DNA of 9,156 nt from the NCBI GenBank assembly GCA_031281985.1, contig JAITEO010000307.1:1-9156 (forward strand), written 5' to 3'. This DNA comes from Zoogloeaceae bacterium. GTDB lineage: Bacteria; Pseudomonadota; Gammaproteobacteria; Burkholderiales; Rhodocyclaceae. Below are positions 1-7,423 of the stretch, one piece after another. The position numbers and the translations under genes are program-made. Numbering within the stretch: the stretch's first letter is position 1; each line of letters starts with the position of its first letter. A model generated the notes under the pieces. That model was given only the letters and a program-made list of their open reading frames with translations. It did not search any database and was not told the origin of the DNA.

Positions 1-90
1 CAGACTTCTCACGCGCGGGGTTATCCCCCCTTGAAGCGGAGGGGCGGTTTCAGACCAGAGTCGGTTTTACTTTACGGTAAAGAAACAAAC

Positions 91-106
91 GCCGCGCGAA
101 CGCGGC
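91..106 (-). terminator. GC hairpin, possible minus-strand terminator
   Basis: GCCGCG at 91-96 pairs perfectly with CGCGGC at 101-106 around the four-base loop CGAA. Read on the minus strand, the stem has a TTCG loop and is followed by the T-rich run GTTTGTTTCTTT, which is the form of an intrinsic terminator for leftward transcription. On the plus strand no T-tract follows. No minus-strand gene is visible to its right, so it would stop antisense or read-through transcripts. A small perfect palindrome, CTTTAC-G-GTAAAG, lies just to the left at 70-82. The element could instead be a repeat of the REP type. Confidence 0.35.
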
Positions 107-192
107 TCAAACGGGAAACGGCCTATTGTACCCTGAAGGGGGGGTGTTCAGGCTTGCATGACACATGAGATAGAGGCGATTCCATCAAAAAC

Positions 193-218
193 GCGGCGTA
201 AAAGCAACGCCGCCTTTT
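193..218 (+). terminator. Hairpin with T-tracts on both sides, probable bidirectional terminator
   Basis: GCGGCGT at 193-199 pairs perfectly with ACGCCGC at 207-213 around the loop AAAAGCA. On the plus strand it is followed by CTTTTC. On the minus strand it is followed by GTTTTTG. Either side could act as an intrinsic terminator, though both T-tracts are short. It probably separates the jet operon from whatever lies to the left. The right arm is shared with a second hairpin at 209-229, so the two cannot form at once. Confidence 0.4.
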
Positions 219-229
219 CGGGAGGCGGC
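209..229 (+). promoter_or_regulatory. Competing hairpin overlapping the 193-213 stem
   Basis: GCCGCC at 209-214 pairs with GGCGGC at 224-229 around a nine-base loop. It shares bases 209-213 with the right arm of the terminator-like stem at 193-213. If this hairpin formed first it would dissolve the terminator. That geometry resembles an attenuator, but the order of folding (terminator stem upstream, competitor downstream) is the reverse of a classical one. Chance pairing in GC-rich DNA is a real alternative. Confidence 0.25.
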
Positions 230-282
230 AGGGATCGCCGCGTGTTCTTCACTGTGGATTGAGCCTCGAATCCTTTTCGCTA

Positions 283-312
283 TTGATGTTTCATTGCGCC
301 ATACACTACACT
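283..312 (+). promoter_or_regulatory. Candidate sigma-70 promoter for the jet operon
   Basis: TTGATG at 283-288 resembles a -35 box. TACACT at 307-312 resembles a -10 box, with an 18-base spacer. This stretch is less GC-rich than the genes and is the best promoter-like pair between the hairpins and the leader ORF. An alternative -10, TACACT at 302-307, gives a spacer that is too short. A start near 319 would leave a leader of about 130 bases before jetA. The call rests on hexamer likeness only. Confidence 0.3.
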
Positions 313-382
313 GGGAGACCGTGTGTTGAACATGATGTGTAATCAACGCGCATTGACCGCGAACAAACAGGAACCGTCATTC

Positions 383-451
383 ATGGATGAAATACAACCG
401 GACACACCGTCCGTGCCGCGCAGGCGCAATCGGGAGGGTGCGCGCGGATGA
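383..451 (+). CDS. Short leader ORF (22 aa) overlapping the jetA start
   Basis: This ORF starts at ATG 383, nine bases after a good ribosome binding site AGGAA (369-373). It ends at TGA 449-451, which overlaps the jetA ATG as ATGA. It encodes 22 residues beginning MDEIQPDTPSVPRRRNREG, with an acidic start and a very basic end. An in-frame ATG at 332 would lengthen it to 39 residues but has no clear ribosome binding site. The ATGA junction is the same as the three junctions inside the operon, so ribosomes finishing the leader could restart on jetA. I do not recognise the peptide. It could be a leader peptide that couples translation, or an ORF with no function. Confidence 0.35.
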   Translation: MDEIQPDTPSVPRRRNREGARG

Positions 452-2013
452 CGTTGGAAAGCCACGCGCCCCGGCATGCCGGAGTGACGGTCGCCGCATC
501 GGTCGATCTGTTCCGCCACGTCACCGCGGACAAAACCGCGCTTTACCGCGCCATCATGGAAGTGTTCGCCGCCGCAAAACGCCAGTACCGCCTCCAATTG
601 CGCCCCGACGAAGTGCTGGCCGAAGCGGACTGGGACGGGATGCCGCCAGCGCAGGAAGAAGTCGCTGCGGCGCTGGCGCAACTGGCCGCCTGGGGCAATC
701 TGGAATCGCAGCCGGACATGGCGCGTGTCTCCACGCTCAACGATTACTATCGCGCGCATTTCCTCTATCGCCTCTCGCGCGGCGGCGAAGCGGTGGAGGC
801 GAGCCTGGAAGTATTCGCGCAAAACCTGCGTCATCGCGCCGAACTGCAAACCGTGGCGCTGGAAGACATCGACAGCCGTCTGCAAGCCTTGCAGCATTTG
901 CTCGGCGAAGCGGCCTCCGGCGGCAGTCTGGACGTCGCCAAGGCGCACCAGATTCTGCGCGACCTGGTGCGCGTATTCGAGGATTTGACCGGAAACGCGC
1001 AGGCGTTCATGGCAGGTGTGGCGCGCAGCCTGGAATTGCAGCAGGCCGATGCCACCGCCATCGTCGCCTACAAACACCGGCTGATTGATTATCTGGAACG
1101 CTTCATGGGCGACTTGATTCGCCGCTCCGACGCCATCGCCCGCACATTGCGTGAACTATCGCAGTCCATCGACGAAGTCCTGCGCCAGGTCGCCGGGCGT
1201 GAAGCGCGTGATGCCGCGCCCGGCGATGCCAGCGAGTGGGCGGATGAAACCCTGCGCCGCCAGAATGTCTGGCGCGAACGCTGGAAGGGACTGCGCGGCT
1301 GGTTTCTGGCGACCGGCAACGAACCGCCGCAGGCCGATTTGCTGCGCGCCAGGGCACGCGCGGCCATTCCCCAATTGCTGGGCGCTATCGCCACGGTCAA
1401 TGAACGGCGCAGTGGCCGCAGCGATCGTTCCGCCGATTTTCGCGTGCTGGCACAATGGTTCGCGGCCTGCGCTGACGACGACGATGCCCACCGTCTTGCG
1501 CGCGCGGCGTTCGCGCTGCACCCGGCGCGCCATTTCTCGCTGGAGACGCCGGACGAGGAAGAGGTGCCGGCCAGCGCCTCCTGGCTGGAAGCGCCGCCGC
1601 TTGCGATCAACCCGCGCCTGCGCGAATATGGCGAGGCCGCGCCGCGCGGCCGGCCAGCGAATGTGCGCGACCGCGGCCACGAGCGCGCCTTGATGGCGCA
1701 ACAACTGGCCGAGGAATCACGCCAGGTCGAGGCCGCGCGCCGCCGTCTGGCGACGGGACGCCCGACCCGGCTCTCGGAACTGGGCGAACTCGACCGCCAT
1801 GCGTTCGGCCTGTTCCTGGGCTTGCTGGGCGAAGCCCTGGCCGAGCAGGCCAACCCCGAGCAGACGGTCGAGCGCCAGACCGGAGACGGTCTGCTGTATC
1901 TGCGGCTGGAGCCGCTGGCCGTCGATAGCCGTGCCGAAATCCGCACGCCGTCCGGCGTGTTTTCCGGGCGCGACCACCTGCTGACCATTCGCCCAACGCA
2001 AGCACAGCCATGA
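448..2013 (+). CDS. jetA: Wadjet protein JetA, type III (DUF2397, TIGR02677), kleisin-like subunit
   Basis: This 521-residue protein matches the DUF2397/TIGR02677 family. Near the N-terminus it has an F..V.A.....YR.IM..F..AK segment (residues 22-44), followed by LRPDEVLAE and a winged-helix-like stretch to about residue 110 ending in NDYYRAHFLYRLS. A long helical middle follows. The C-terminal segment runs LSELGELDRHAFGLFLGLLGEAL-like and then a beta-rich end with SGVFSGRDHLLTI. In Wadjet systems the JetA position is taken by a kleisin-like protein that bridges the SMC heads. That role here comes from family knowledge, not from a visible motif. ATG 448 was chosen because GGGAGG (432-437) lies ten bases upstream and the family-like N-terminus follows within about 20 residues. 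Its stop overlaps the jetB start as ATGA. The length is slightly above the usual roughly 500 residues. Confidence 0.88.
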   Translation: MTLESHAPRHAGVTVAASVDLFRHVTADKTALYRAIMEVFAAAKRQYRLQLRPDEVLAEADWDGMPPAQEEVAAALAQLAAWGNLESQPDMARVSTLNDYYRAHFLYRLSRGGEAVEASLEVFAQNLRHRAELQTVALEDIDSRLQALQHLLGEAASGGSLDVAKAHQILRDLVRVFEDLTGNAQAFMAGVARSLELQQADATAIVAYKHRLIDYLERFMGDLIRRSDAIARTLRELSQSIDEVLRQVAGREARDAAPGDASEWADETLRRQNVWRERWKGLRGWFLATGNEPPQADLLRARARAAIPQLLGAIATVNERRSGRSDRSADFRVLAQWFAACADDDDAHRLARAAFALHPARHFSLETPDEEEVPASASWLEAPPLAINPRLREYGEAAPRGRPANVRDRGHERALMAQQLAEESRQVEAARRRLATGRPTRLSELGELDRHAFGLFLGLLGEALAEQANPEQTVERQTGDGLLYLRLEPLAVDSRAEIRTPSGVFSGRDHLLTIRPTQAQP

Positions 2014-3278
2014 ATGCGCGCACCTCCCGCCGCGCCACCCAGCACATCGGCGAACTGCAAAAGGCGCAGCAGCAGGACGAGTTCCGCCGTGCCCTGCGCG
2101 GCCTGCTGATGCGTCCGTCGATGTCGCCGGATCATGCCGACTTTCCCGCCGTGCGCCGTCAGGCCGAACGTCTGCGCGAATGGTTCGCGCGCGAAACCGG
2201 CTGGCCGCTGCACGTGGATCGTGAAAGCGCGCGCCTGTTCAAACGTCCGGCCGACCTCTCCGACCCGACCCGCGGTCTGCACGGCTACGACCGCCGCCGC
2301 TACGTGCTGTTGTGTCTGGTGTGCGCGGTGCTGGAACGGGCTGATCCGCAGATCACCTTGCAATTGATCGGCGAGCGGATCGTGCAACAGGCCGCCGACC
2401 CGGCGCTGGAGGCACTGGGCTTCACCTTTGCCCTGCGCAGCGCAAGCGAGCGGCGCGACCTGGTCGCGGTGTGCCGAACCTTGCTGGAGCAAGGCGTGCT
2501 CGCGCGCGTGGCGGGCGAGGAAGAAAACTTCATCCACGAGAGCGGCTGGCAGCAATCCGATGCGCTGTATGACGTGCATCGCCGCCTGCTGGCCGGTTTG
2601 CTGGCGGCGGTACGCGGCCCTTCGACCTGGCGCGCCGAAGAAGCGCCAGCGGATACCGAGGCGCGCCTGCGCGCGCTGGTGGCCGAATTCGCGCCGGACA
2701 GCGAGCAGGGCCGCCGCAACGCCGTGCGGCATCATCTGGCGCGGCGGCTGCTCGACGATCCCGTGCTCTACGTCGACACCCTGGACGACGAAGCACGCGC
2801 CTATTTCATCAACCAGCGCGGCGCGCTCGCCAGCCGCCTGTGCGAAGCCGCGGGACTCACCGCCGAGCAGCGCGCGGAAGGACTCGCGCTGGTCGATGAA
2901 CATGGGCAATTGACCGACGTGGCGATGCCCGCCGAAGGCACCGAAGCCCACGCCACCTTGCTGGTGGCGGAGCATCTGGCCCAGCGCCTGCGTCAGGCGC
3001 GCGTGCCCGTGCGGGTGGATGAAGAAGCCATCGCCCTGTTCCTGCGCGAGGCTGTGGGCCGTTATGGCCGCTACTGGCGCAAATCGGCGCGCGCCCCCGG
3101 CGCCGAACGCGAACTGGCTGGCATTGCCGTGGGGCGGCTCTGCCAGTTGGGGCTGCTCGCGCGCAAGGCGGATGGCATCCATCCCTTGCCCGCCATTGCC
3201 CGTTTCTCGCTGGGCGAGGCCGAAGTACGCGGCGTGCCGGAGACCGATTCCCTGTTCCTGTCCGATGCCGCCGCATGA
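2010..3278 (+). CDS. jetB: Wadjet protein JetB, type III (DUF2398, TIGR02678), KITE-like subunit
   Basis: This 422-residue protein matches the DUF2398/TIGR02678 family. Family-like stretches are EFRRALRGLLMRP (24-36), the LREWFARETGWPLHVD segment with the following ARLFKRPA (55-81), and DRRRYVLLCLVCAVLERAD (94-112). The C-terminal part (about 330-422) has a helical region with YGRYWRKSARAPG and a wing-like end, IHPLPAIARFSLGEAEV. By its place in the operon it should be the KITE-type winged-helix partner that binds the JetA kleisin near the JetC heads, as MukE does in MukBEF. It begins at ATG 2010 inside the jetA stop (ATGA) and has no clear ribosome binding site of its own, so translation probably depends on jetA. 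Its stop overlaps jetC in the same way. No frameshift or truncation is seen. Confidence 0.88.
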   Translation: MNARTSRRATQHIGELQKAQQQDEFRRALRGLLMRPSMSPDHADFPAVRRQAERLREWFARETGWPLHVDRESARLFKRPADLSDPTRGLHGYDRRRYVLLCLVCAVLERADPQITLQLIGERIVQQAADPALEALGFTFALRSASERRDLVAVCRTLLEQGVLARVAGEEENFIHESGWQQSDALYDVHRRLLAGLLAAVRGPSTWRAEEAPADTEARLRALVAEFAPDSEQGRRNAVRHHLARRLLDDPVLYVDTLDDEARAYFINQRGALASRLCEAAGLTAEQRAEGLALVDEHGQLTDVAMPAEGTEAHATLLVAEHLAQRLRQARVPVRVDEEAIALFLREAVGRYGRYWRKSARAPGAERELAGIAVGRLCQLGLLARKADGIHPLPAIARFSLGEAEVRGVPETDSLFLSDAAA

Positions 3279-6200
3279 CCACAGATTTGTTCCCCGTCGC
3301 TTCCGCCCGTCCGGCGCTGCCCGAACCGCAGCGCGAACGCTGGCAGCCCTTGCGTCTGGGGCTGGTCGAGTTATTCCTTTACGATAGCGAGGAATTCTGG
3401 TTCCACGACGGCCACCTGCTGCTGCGTGGCAACAACGGTACCGGCAAATCCAAGGTGCTGTCGCTGACCCTGCCCTTGTTGTTCGACGCGCAATTGCGTC
3501 CATCGCGGGTCGAACCCGATGGCGACGCCAGCAAGAAAATGGCCTGGAACCTGCTGATGGGCAGTTACCCGCGCCGCATCGGCTATAGCTGGATCGAATT
3601 TGGCCGGCGCGAGCGCGATGGTCGCGCGCGTTACCTGACCCTGGGCGTGGGCCTGTTGGCGGTGGAAGGCCGAACGCAGGTGGAGAGCTGGTTCTTCCTG
3701 CTCGAAGGTGACGGCGTAACCGCCGACCCGCGCCTTGGTCAGGATTTGTGGCTGACCACGGCCGAGCGTCAGGTACTCACGCGTGAACATCTGCGCGAAG
3801 CACTCGCGGGGCGCGGCCAGTGGTTTGAAAACGCGCAGAGCTACCGCCGCGCGGTCGACGAGCGTTTGTTCCATCTGGGGCCGCACCGTTACAGCGCGCT
3901 GGTGGATACCCTGATCCGGCTGCGCCAGCCGCAATTATCGAAAAAGCCCGACGAAGCCGGACTCTCCGATGCCCTGAGCGAATCGCTGCCGCCCCTGCCC
4001 GCCGAATTGCTGGGCGACGTGGCCGAGGCGCTCAATCAATTGGAAGAAGACCGCAGGCAACTGGAGGAAACCCGCAGACTGGAACGTACCGTCGTCCAGT
4101 TCGAGCGCTGCTACCGCATCTACGCGGGCATGCTGGCACGCCGTCAGGCGCGCGAACTGCGTCAGGCACAGACCGGCTTCGACAAGGCCAGCGAACTCCG
4201 CAACGCGGCGCAGACAACGCTGACACAGGCGGTCGCGCGAGAAACCGCCGCCACCGAAACCTTCGAGGCGGCGAAACGGGCTTTTGCTGCGGTACGCGAA
4301 CGTCTGGAGACGCTGCAAAGCGACCCGGCCAATCAGGATGCCAACCGCCTGCGTCAGGCGGAAACCGACGCCAACCAACGCCGCGCGGCGGCAGAGACCG
4401 CAAGCAGCCAACATCAGGCCGCCCAGGAAACGCTGCAACACGAAATCCAGCGCAGCGCGCAACGCGCCGAACAGGCGGAACAGGCGCGCAAGCAACTGGA
4501 AACGGCGCGCGCCCGGACCCTGGAGACAGCGGGCAGCATCGGCCTCGATGCGGACGTCCTCACCAACCCGCTGCTTGCCCTGGCGGCGGAAACCCTGGCG
4601 GAAAATCCGCCCAAGCCGCATGAAGCGGGCGACGCCTTGCGCGGACTGGTGTCGCGGCGGCGGAAAGACATCGCGCATCTGCACAAACACCACGCGGAAG
4701 TCGACCGGCGGCAGGCGGAATTGCAGAGCGCGCAGAACAACGTCCAGACCTTCCGAGCCGACCTGGAAGATGCGCTGGCGCGGCGCGAAGCCGCCGACCG
4801 GCAGGCCGAAAAAGCGGGCGAGGTGCTGCTCGAAGCCTGGTGCGGGCATTGTGCGGGACTGGCGCAATTGCGTTTCGACGCCGATGAACCCTTGCGCCTG
4901 CTGGCCAACTGGACGCCGCGCCCCGAAGGCGACAACCCCGCGCAGGCAGCCCTGTCCGCAGCCTGGCAAGCCGCCTTGCGGCGATACGCCGCACGGCAGA
5001 CGGAACTCGACGCCCGGCGCGAAGCCTTGCAACAACGGCGTGCCGCACTGGAAGACGAACATGCGCGGTTGATCGCAGGCGAAGACGCCGCGCCGCCCGA
5101 ATCTGCCACCCGTGACGCCAGCGTGCGTGCGCAACGGCCCGGCGCGCCGTTCTGGAAACTGGTGGATTTTCATCCGCGTCTGGGTGCGGCTGAACGCGCC
5201 GGACTGGAAGCCGCGCTGGAAGCCAGTGGCCTGCTCGATGCCTGGATGTCCCCCGATGGCGCACTGACCGACGACACAGGCCGCCCCTTGCTGGATGCCA
5301 GTTGGCGGCAACGCCAAGCCGTGGTCAGCGCCAGCCTGGAGAACGCGCTGATCCCGGCGCTGCCGGATGCCTGCCCGGTCACGGCGGCCAGTGTGGCCGC
5401 GCTGCTGGCGGGTGTGGCCTATGGTTCCCAAGACCCGGAGACCGCTGAAACCTGGCTCTCGCCCGATGGCCGCTACCGTCTGGGTGTCCTGGCCGGCGCT
5501 TGGCAAAAAACCGAGGCGCGCTACATCGGCCACAGCGCCCGCGCGCGTGCCCGCCAGCGGCGGCTGGAAGAAATCGCCCTGGCGCTGGCCGGACTCGACA
5601 CGGAAGAAGCCCGGCGCGCCCAGGAGGCCGAAACGCTGGAGGTCGACCGCCGCCAGGCCGAACGCGAATGGCAAGACGCCCCTTCCGACCGCCCGCTGCA
5701 CGACGCCATCGCGGTGGCGGCGCTGGCCGGGCAGGACGCGGGACGCGCCCGGCAACGGCTGGATCAGGCCGAGGCGCGCAGCCGCGAACACGAAGCAAGC
5801 CTGCACAGCGCGCGCGAACAACTGCACCGTGACGCCGCCGACTTGCGCCTGCCGCCCGAAGCCGAACGCCTGCCAAACGTCGAGCAGGCGCTGGCCGACT
5901 TCGACGATGCCCAGGGGCGGCTGACGCAAGCGGCGCATGCGTGGCAACACGTCTGGCCGGAATACATCGAACAGCGTCACCGTGAAGACAGCGCGCGAAA
6001 AACACGGGAACAGGCTGGCGCAATCCTGGCCTCGGCCAGGGAACAGGCCGAACAGGCCCAAGCGCGTTTTGAAATCCTGCGGCAATCCGTCGGCCAGCAA
6101 GTCGAAGAACTGCGGCGCAAGCTCAACGAGGTGAGCGAGGCGCGCGACCGCGCCGAACAGGCAACCGAGACGAACCGCAAAACGCTGGGTGAAGCGGAAA

Positions 6201-7423
6201 AAGCGCACGCTGTCGCCGTATCCCACGCGGAACAAGCCGAGCAGAACCTGACCGAACGCGCCTCTGAACGCCAGGAAGCCGTCGAGCGCCTGTGCCACTT
6301 CACCGCCAGCGGCCTGCTGGCTTCGGCGCTGCCCGAACTCGAACTGCCCGGTCACTGGAGTATCGACCCGGCACTGAATCTGGCCCGCCGCATCGAACAG
6401 GCGCTGGCCCAGCTCGCCGACGACGAAGCCACCTGGAGCCGCGTGCAAAAACAAATCGCGGAAGACCTGGGCGAACTGCAACGCGGCCTGGGCGCGCTGG
6501 ATCACCAGGCCGTCTCCGAACCCAACGACTGGGGCATCACCGTCACCATCCAATACCAGAACCGCGCCGAGCGTCCCGACACGCTGGCGCGGCATCTGGC
6601 CGACGACATCGCCCAGCGCGGCGAACTTCTGTCGGCGCGCGAGCGCGAAGTGCTGGAAAACCACCTGCAAGCCGAAATCGCCGCCGAAATCCAGCGTTTG
6701 ATGCGCGCTGCCGACGAACGTGTCAGCGCAATCAACGCCGAACTCCACAAACGCCCGACCACCACCGGCATGCGCTACCGCCTGCAATGGGAAGTGCTGA
6801 GTGTCGAAGACGGCGCTCCGGCTGGCCTGGAAGCCGCGCGTAAAAATCTGCTCGGCACCAGCGCCGACCTCTGGTCGGCCCAGGATAGGCGCGCGATCGG
6901 CTTGATGCTGCAACAGCAGATCGCCGCCGAGCGCGCCCGCGCCGACGCCGAGGCCACCGGCATCAGCCTGACCGACCAGCTCGTGCGTGCGCTGGATTAC
7001 CGCCACTGGCACCGCTTTCGCATTCAACGCCAGCAGGACGGCCAGTGGCGCAAACTCTCCGGCCCGGCTTCCAGCGGCGAGCGCGCGCTGGGCCTGACCG
7101 TGCCGCTCTTTGCCGCCATCGCCAGTTTTTACGGCCACGGCGGCAGCCCGCTCGCGCCGCGTCTGATGTTGCTTGATGAAGCCTTCGCTGGCATCGACGA
7201 CACCGCCCGCGCGCACTGCATGGGACTGGTGCGCGAATTCGACCTGGATTTCGTCATCACCAGCGAGCGCGAATGGGCCTGTTACGCGGAACTGCCCGGC
7301 GTCGCGATCTGCCAGTTGCAGCGCCGCGAAGGCATCGACGCGGTATTCGTCTCGCGCTGGGTTTGGGACGGACGCGCCAGGCGCGAAGAAAACGACCCCG
7401 ACCGCAGATTCCCGTCGGCATGA
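3275..7423 (+). CDS. jetC: Wadjet protein JetC, type III (TIGR02680), SMC/MukB-like ATPase
   Basis: This 1382-residue protein is an SMC-like ATPase with intact ABC motifs. Walker A is GNNGTGKS (residues 52-59). The ABC signature is SSGERA (1266-1271). Walker B is LMLLDEAF with Asp1301 and catalytic Glu1302, followed by the D-loop AGIDD. Between the heads are two long charged coiled-coil arms, roughly 250-420 with 460-605, and 755-1005. A folded middle (about 624-755) with few heptads probably serves as the hinge or dimer interface. In Wadjet, JetC dimers with JetA and JetB extrude DNA loops and sense small circular molecules such as plasmids. The size fits TIGR02680 (about 1350). It starts inside the jetB stop and ends inside the jetD start. 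RecN, SbcC and true MukB are less likely given the exact gene neighbours. Confidence 0.93.
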   Translation: MTTDLFPVASARPALPEPQRERWQPLRLGLVELFLYDSEEFWFHDGHLLLRGNNGTGKSKVLSLTLPLLFDAQLRPSRVEPDGDASKKMAWNLLMGSYPRRIGYSWIEFGRRERDGRARYLTLGVGLLAVEGRTQVESWFFLLEGDGVTADPRLGQDLWLTTAERQVLTREHLREALAGRGQWFENAQSYRRAVDERLFHLGPHRYSALVDTLIRLRQPQLSKKPDEAGLSDALSESLPPLPAELLGDVAEALNQLEEDRRQLEETRRLERTVVQFERCYRIYAGMLARRQARELRQAQTGFDKASELRNAAQTTLTQAVARETAATETFEAAKRAFAAVRERLETLQSDPANQDANRLRQAETDANQRRAAAETASSQHQAAQETLQHEIQRSAQRAEQAEQARKQLETARARTLETAGSIGLDADVLTNPLLALAAETLAENPPKPHEAGDALRGLVSRRRKDIAHLHKHHAEVDRRQAELQSAQNNVQTFRADLEDALARREAADRQAEKAGEVLLEAWCGHCAGLAQLRFDADEPLRLLANWTPRPEGDNPAQAALSAAWQAALRRYAARQTELDARREALQQRRAALEDEHARLIAGEDAAPPESATRDASVRAQRPGAPFWKLVDFHPRLGAAERAGLEAALEASGLLDAWMSPDGALTDDTGRPLLDASWRQRQAVVSASLENALIPALPDACPVTAASVAALLAGVAYGSQDPETAETWLSPDGRYRLGVLAGAWQKTEARYIGHSARARARQRRLEEIALALAGLDTEEARRAQEAETLEVDRRQAEREWQDAPSDRPLHDAIAVAALAGQDAGRARQRLDQAEARSREHEASLHSAREQLHRDAADLRLPPEAERLPNVEQALADFDDAQGRLTQAAHAWQHVWPEYIEQRHREDSARKTREQAGAILASAREQAEQAQARFEILRQSVGQQVEELRRKLNEVSEARDRAEQATETNRKTLGEAEKAHAVAVSHAEQAEQNLTERASERQEAVERLCHFTASGLLASALPELELPGHWSIDPALNLARRIEQALAQLADDEATWSRVQKQIAEDLGELQRGLGALDHQAVSEPNDWGITVTIQYQNRAERPDTLARHLADDIAQRGELLSAREREVLENHLQAEIAAEIQRLMRAADERVSAINAELHKRPTTTGMRYRLQWEVLSVEDGAPAGLEAARKNLLGTSADLWSAQDRRAIGLMLQQQIAAERARADAEATGISLTDQLVRALDYRHWHRFRIQRQQDGQWRKLSGPASSGERALGLTVPLFAAIASFYGHGGSPLAPRLMLLDEAFAGIDDTARAHCMGLVREFDLDFVITSEREWACYAELPGVAICQLQRREGIDAVFVSRWVWDGRARREENDPDRRFPSA

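Noticed and set aside
27..44. CCCCT...AGGGG hairpin near the left edge
   Set aside because: Five pairs with an eight-base loop and no T-tract. This is expected by chance in this composition.
158..262. 34-residue ORF beginning MTHEIEAIPSKTRRK
   Set aside because: There is no well-placed ribosome binding site, it crosses both overlapping hairpins, and no family is recognised. It is kept only as a remark in the hairpin finding.
1089..3503. 804-residue open frame on the minus strand
   Set aside because: It is a shadow of jetA, jetB and the start of jetC. Composition is low-complexity Arg/Ala/Ser-rich, no domain is recognisable, and long antisense frames are expected in DNA with high GC at third codon positions.
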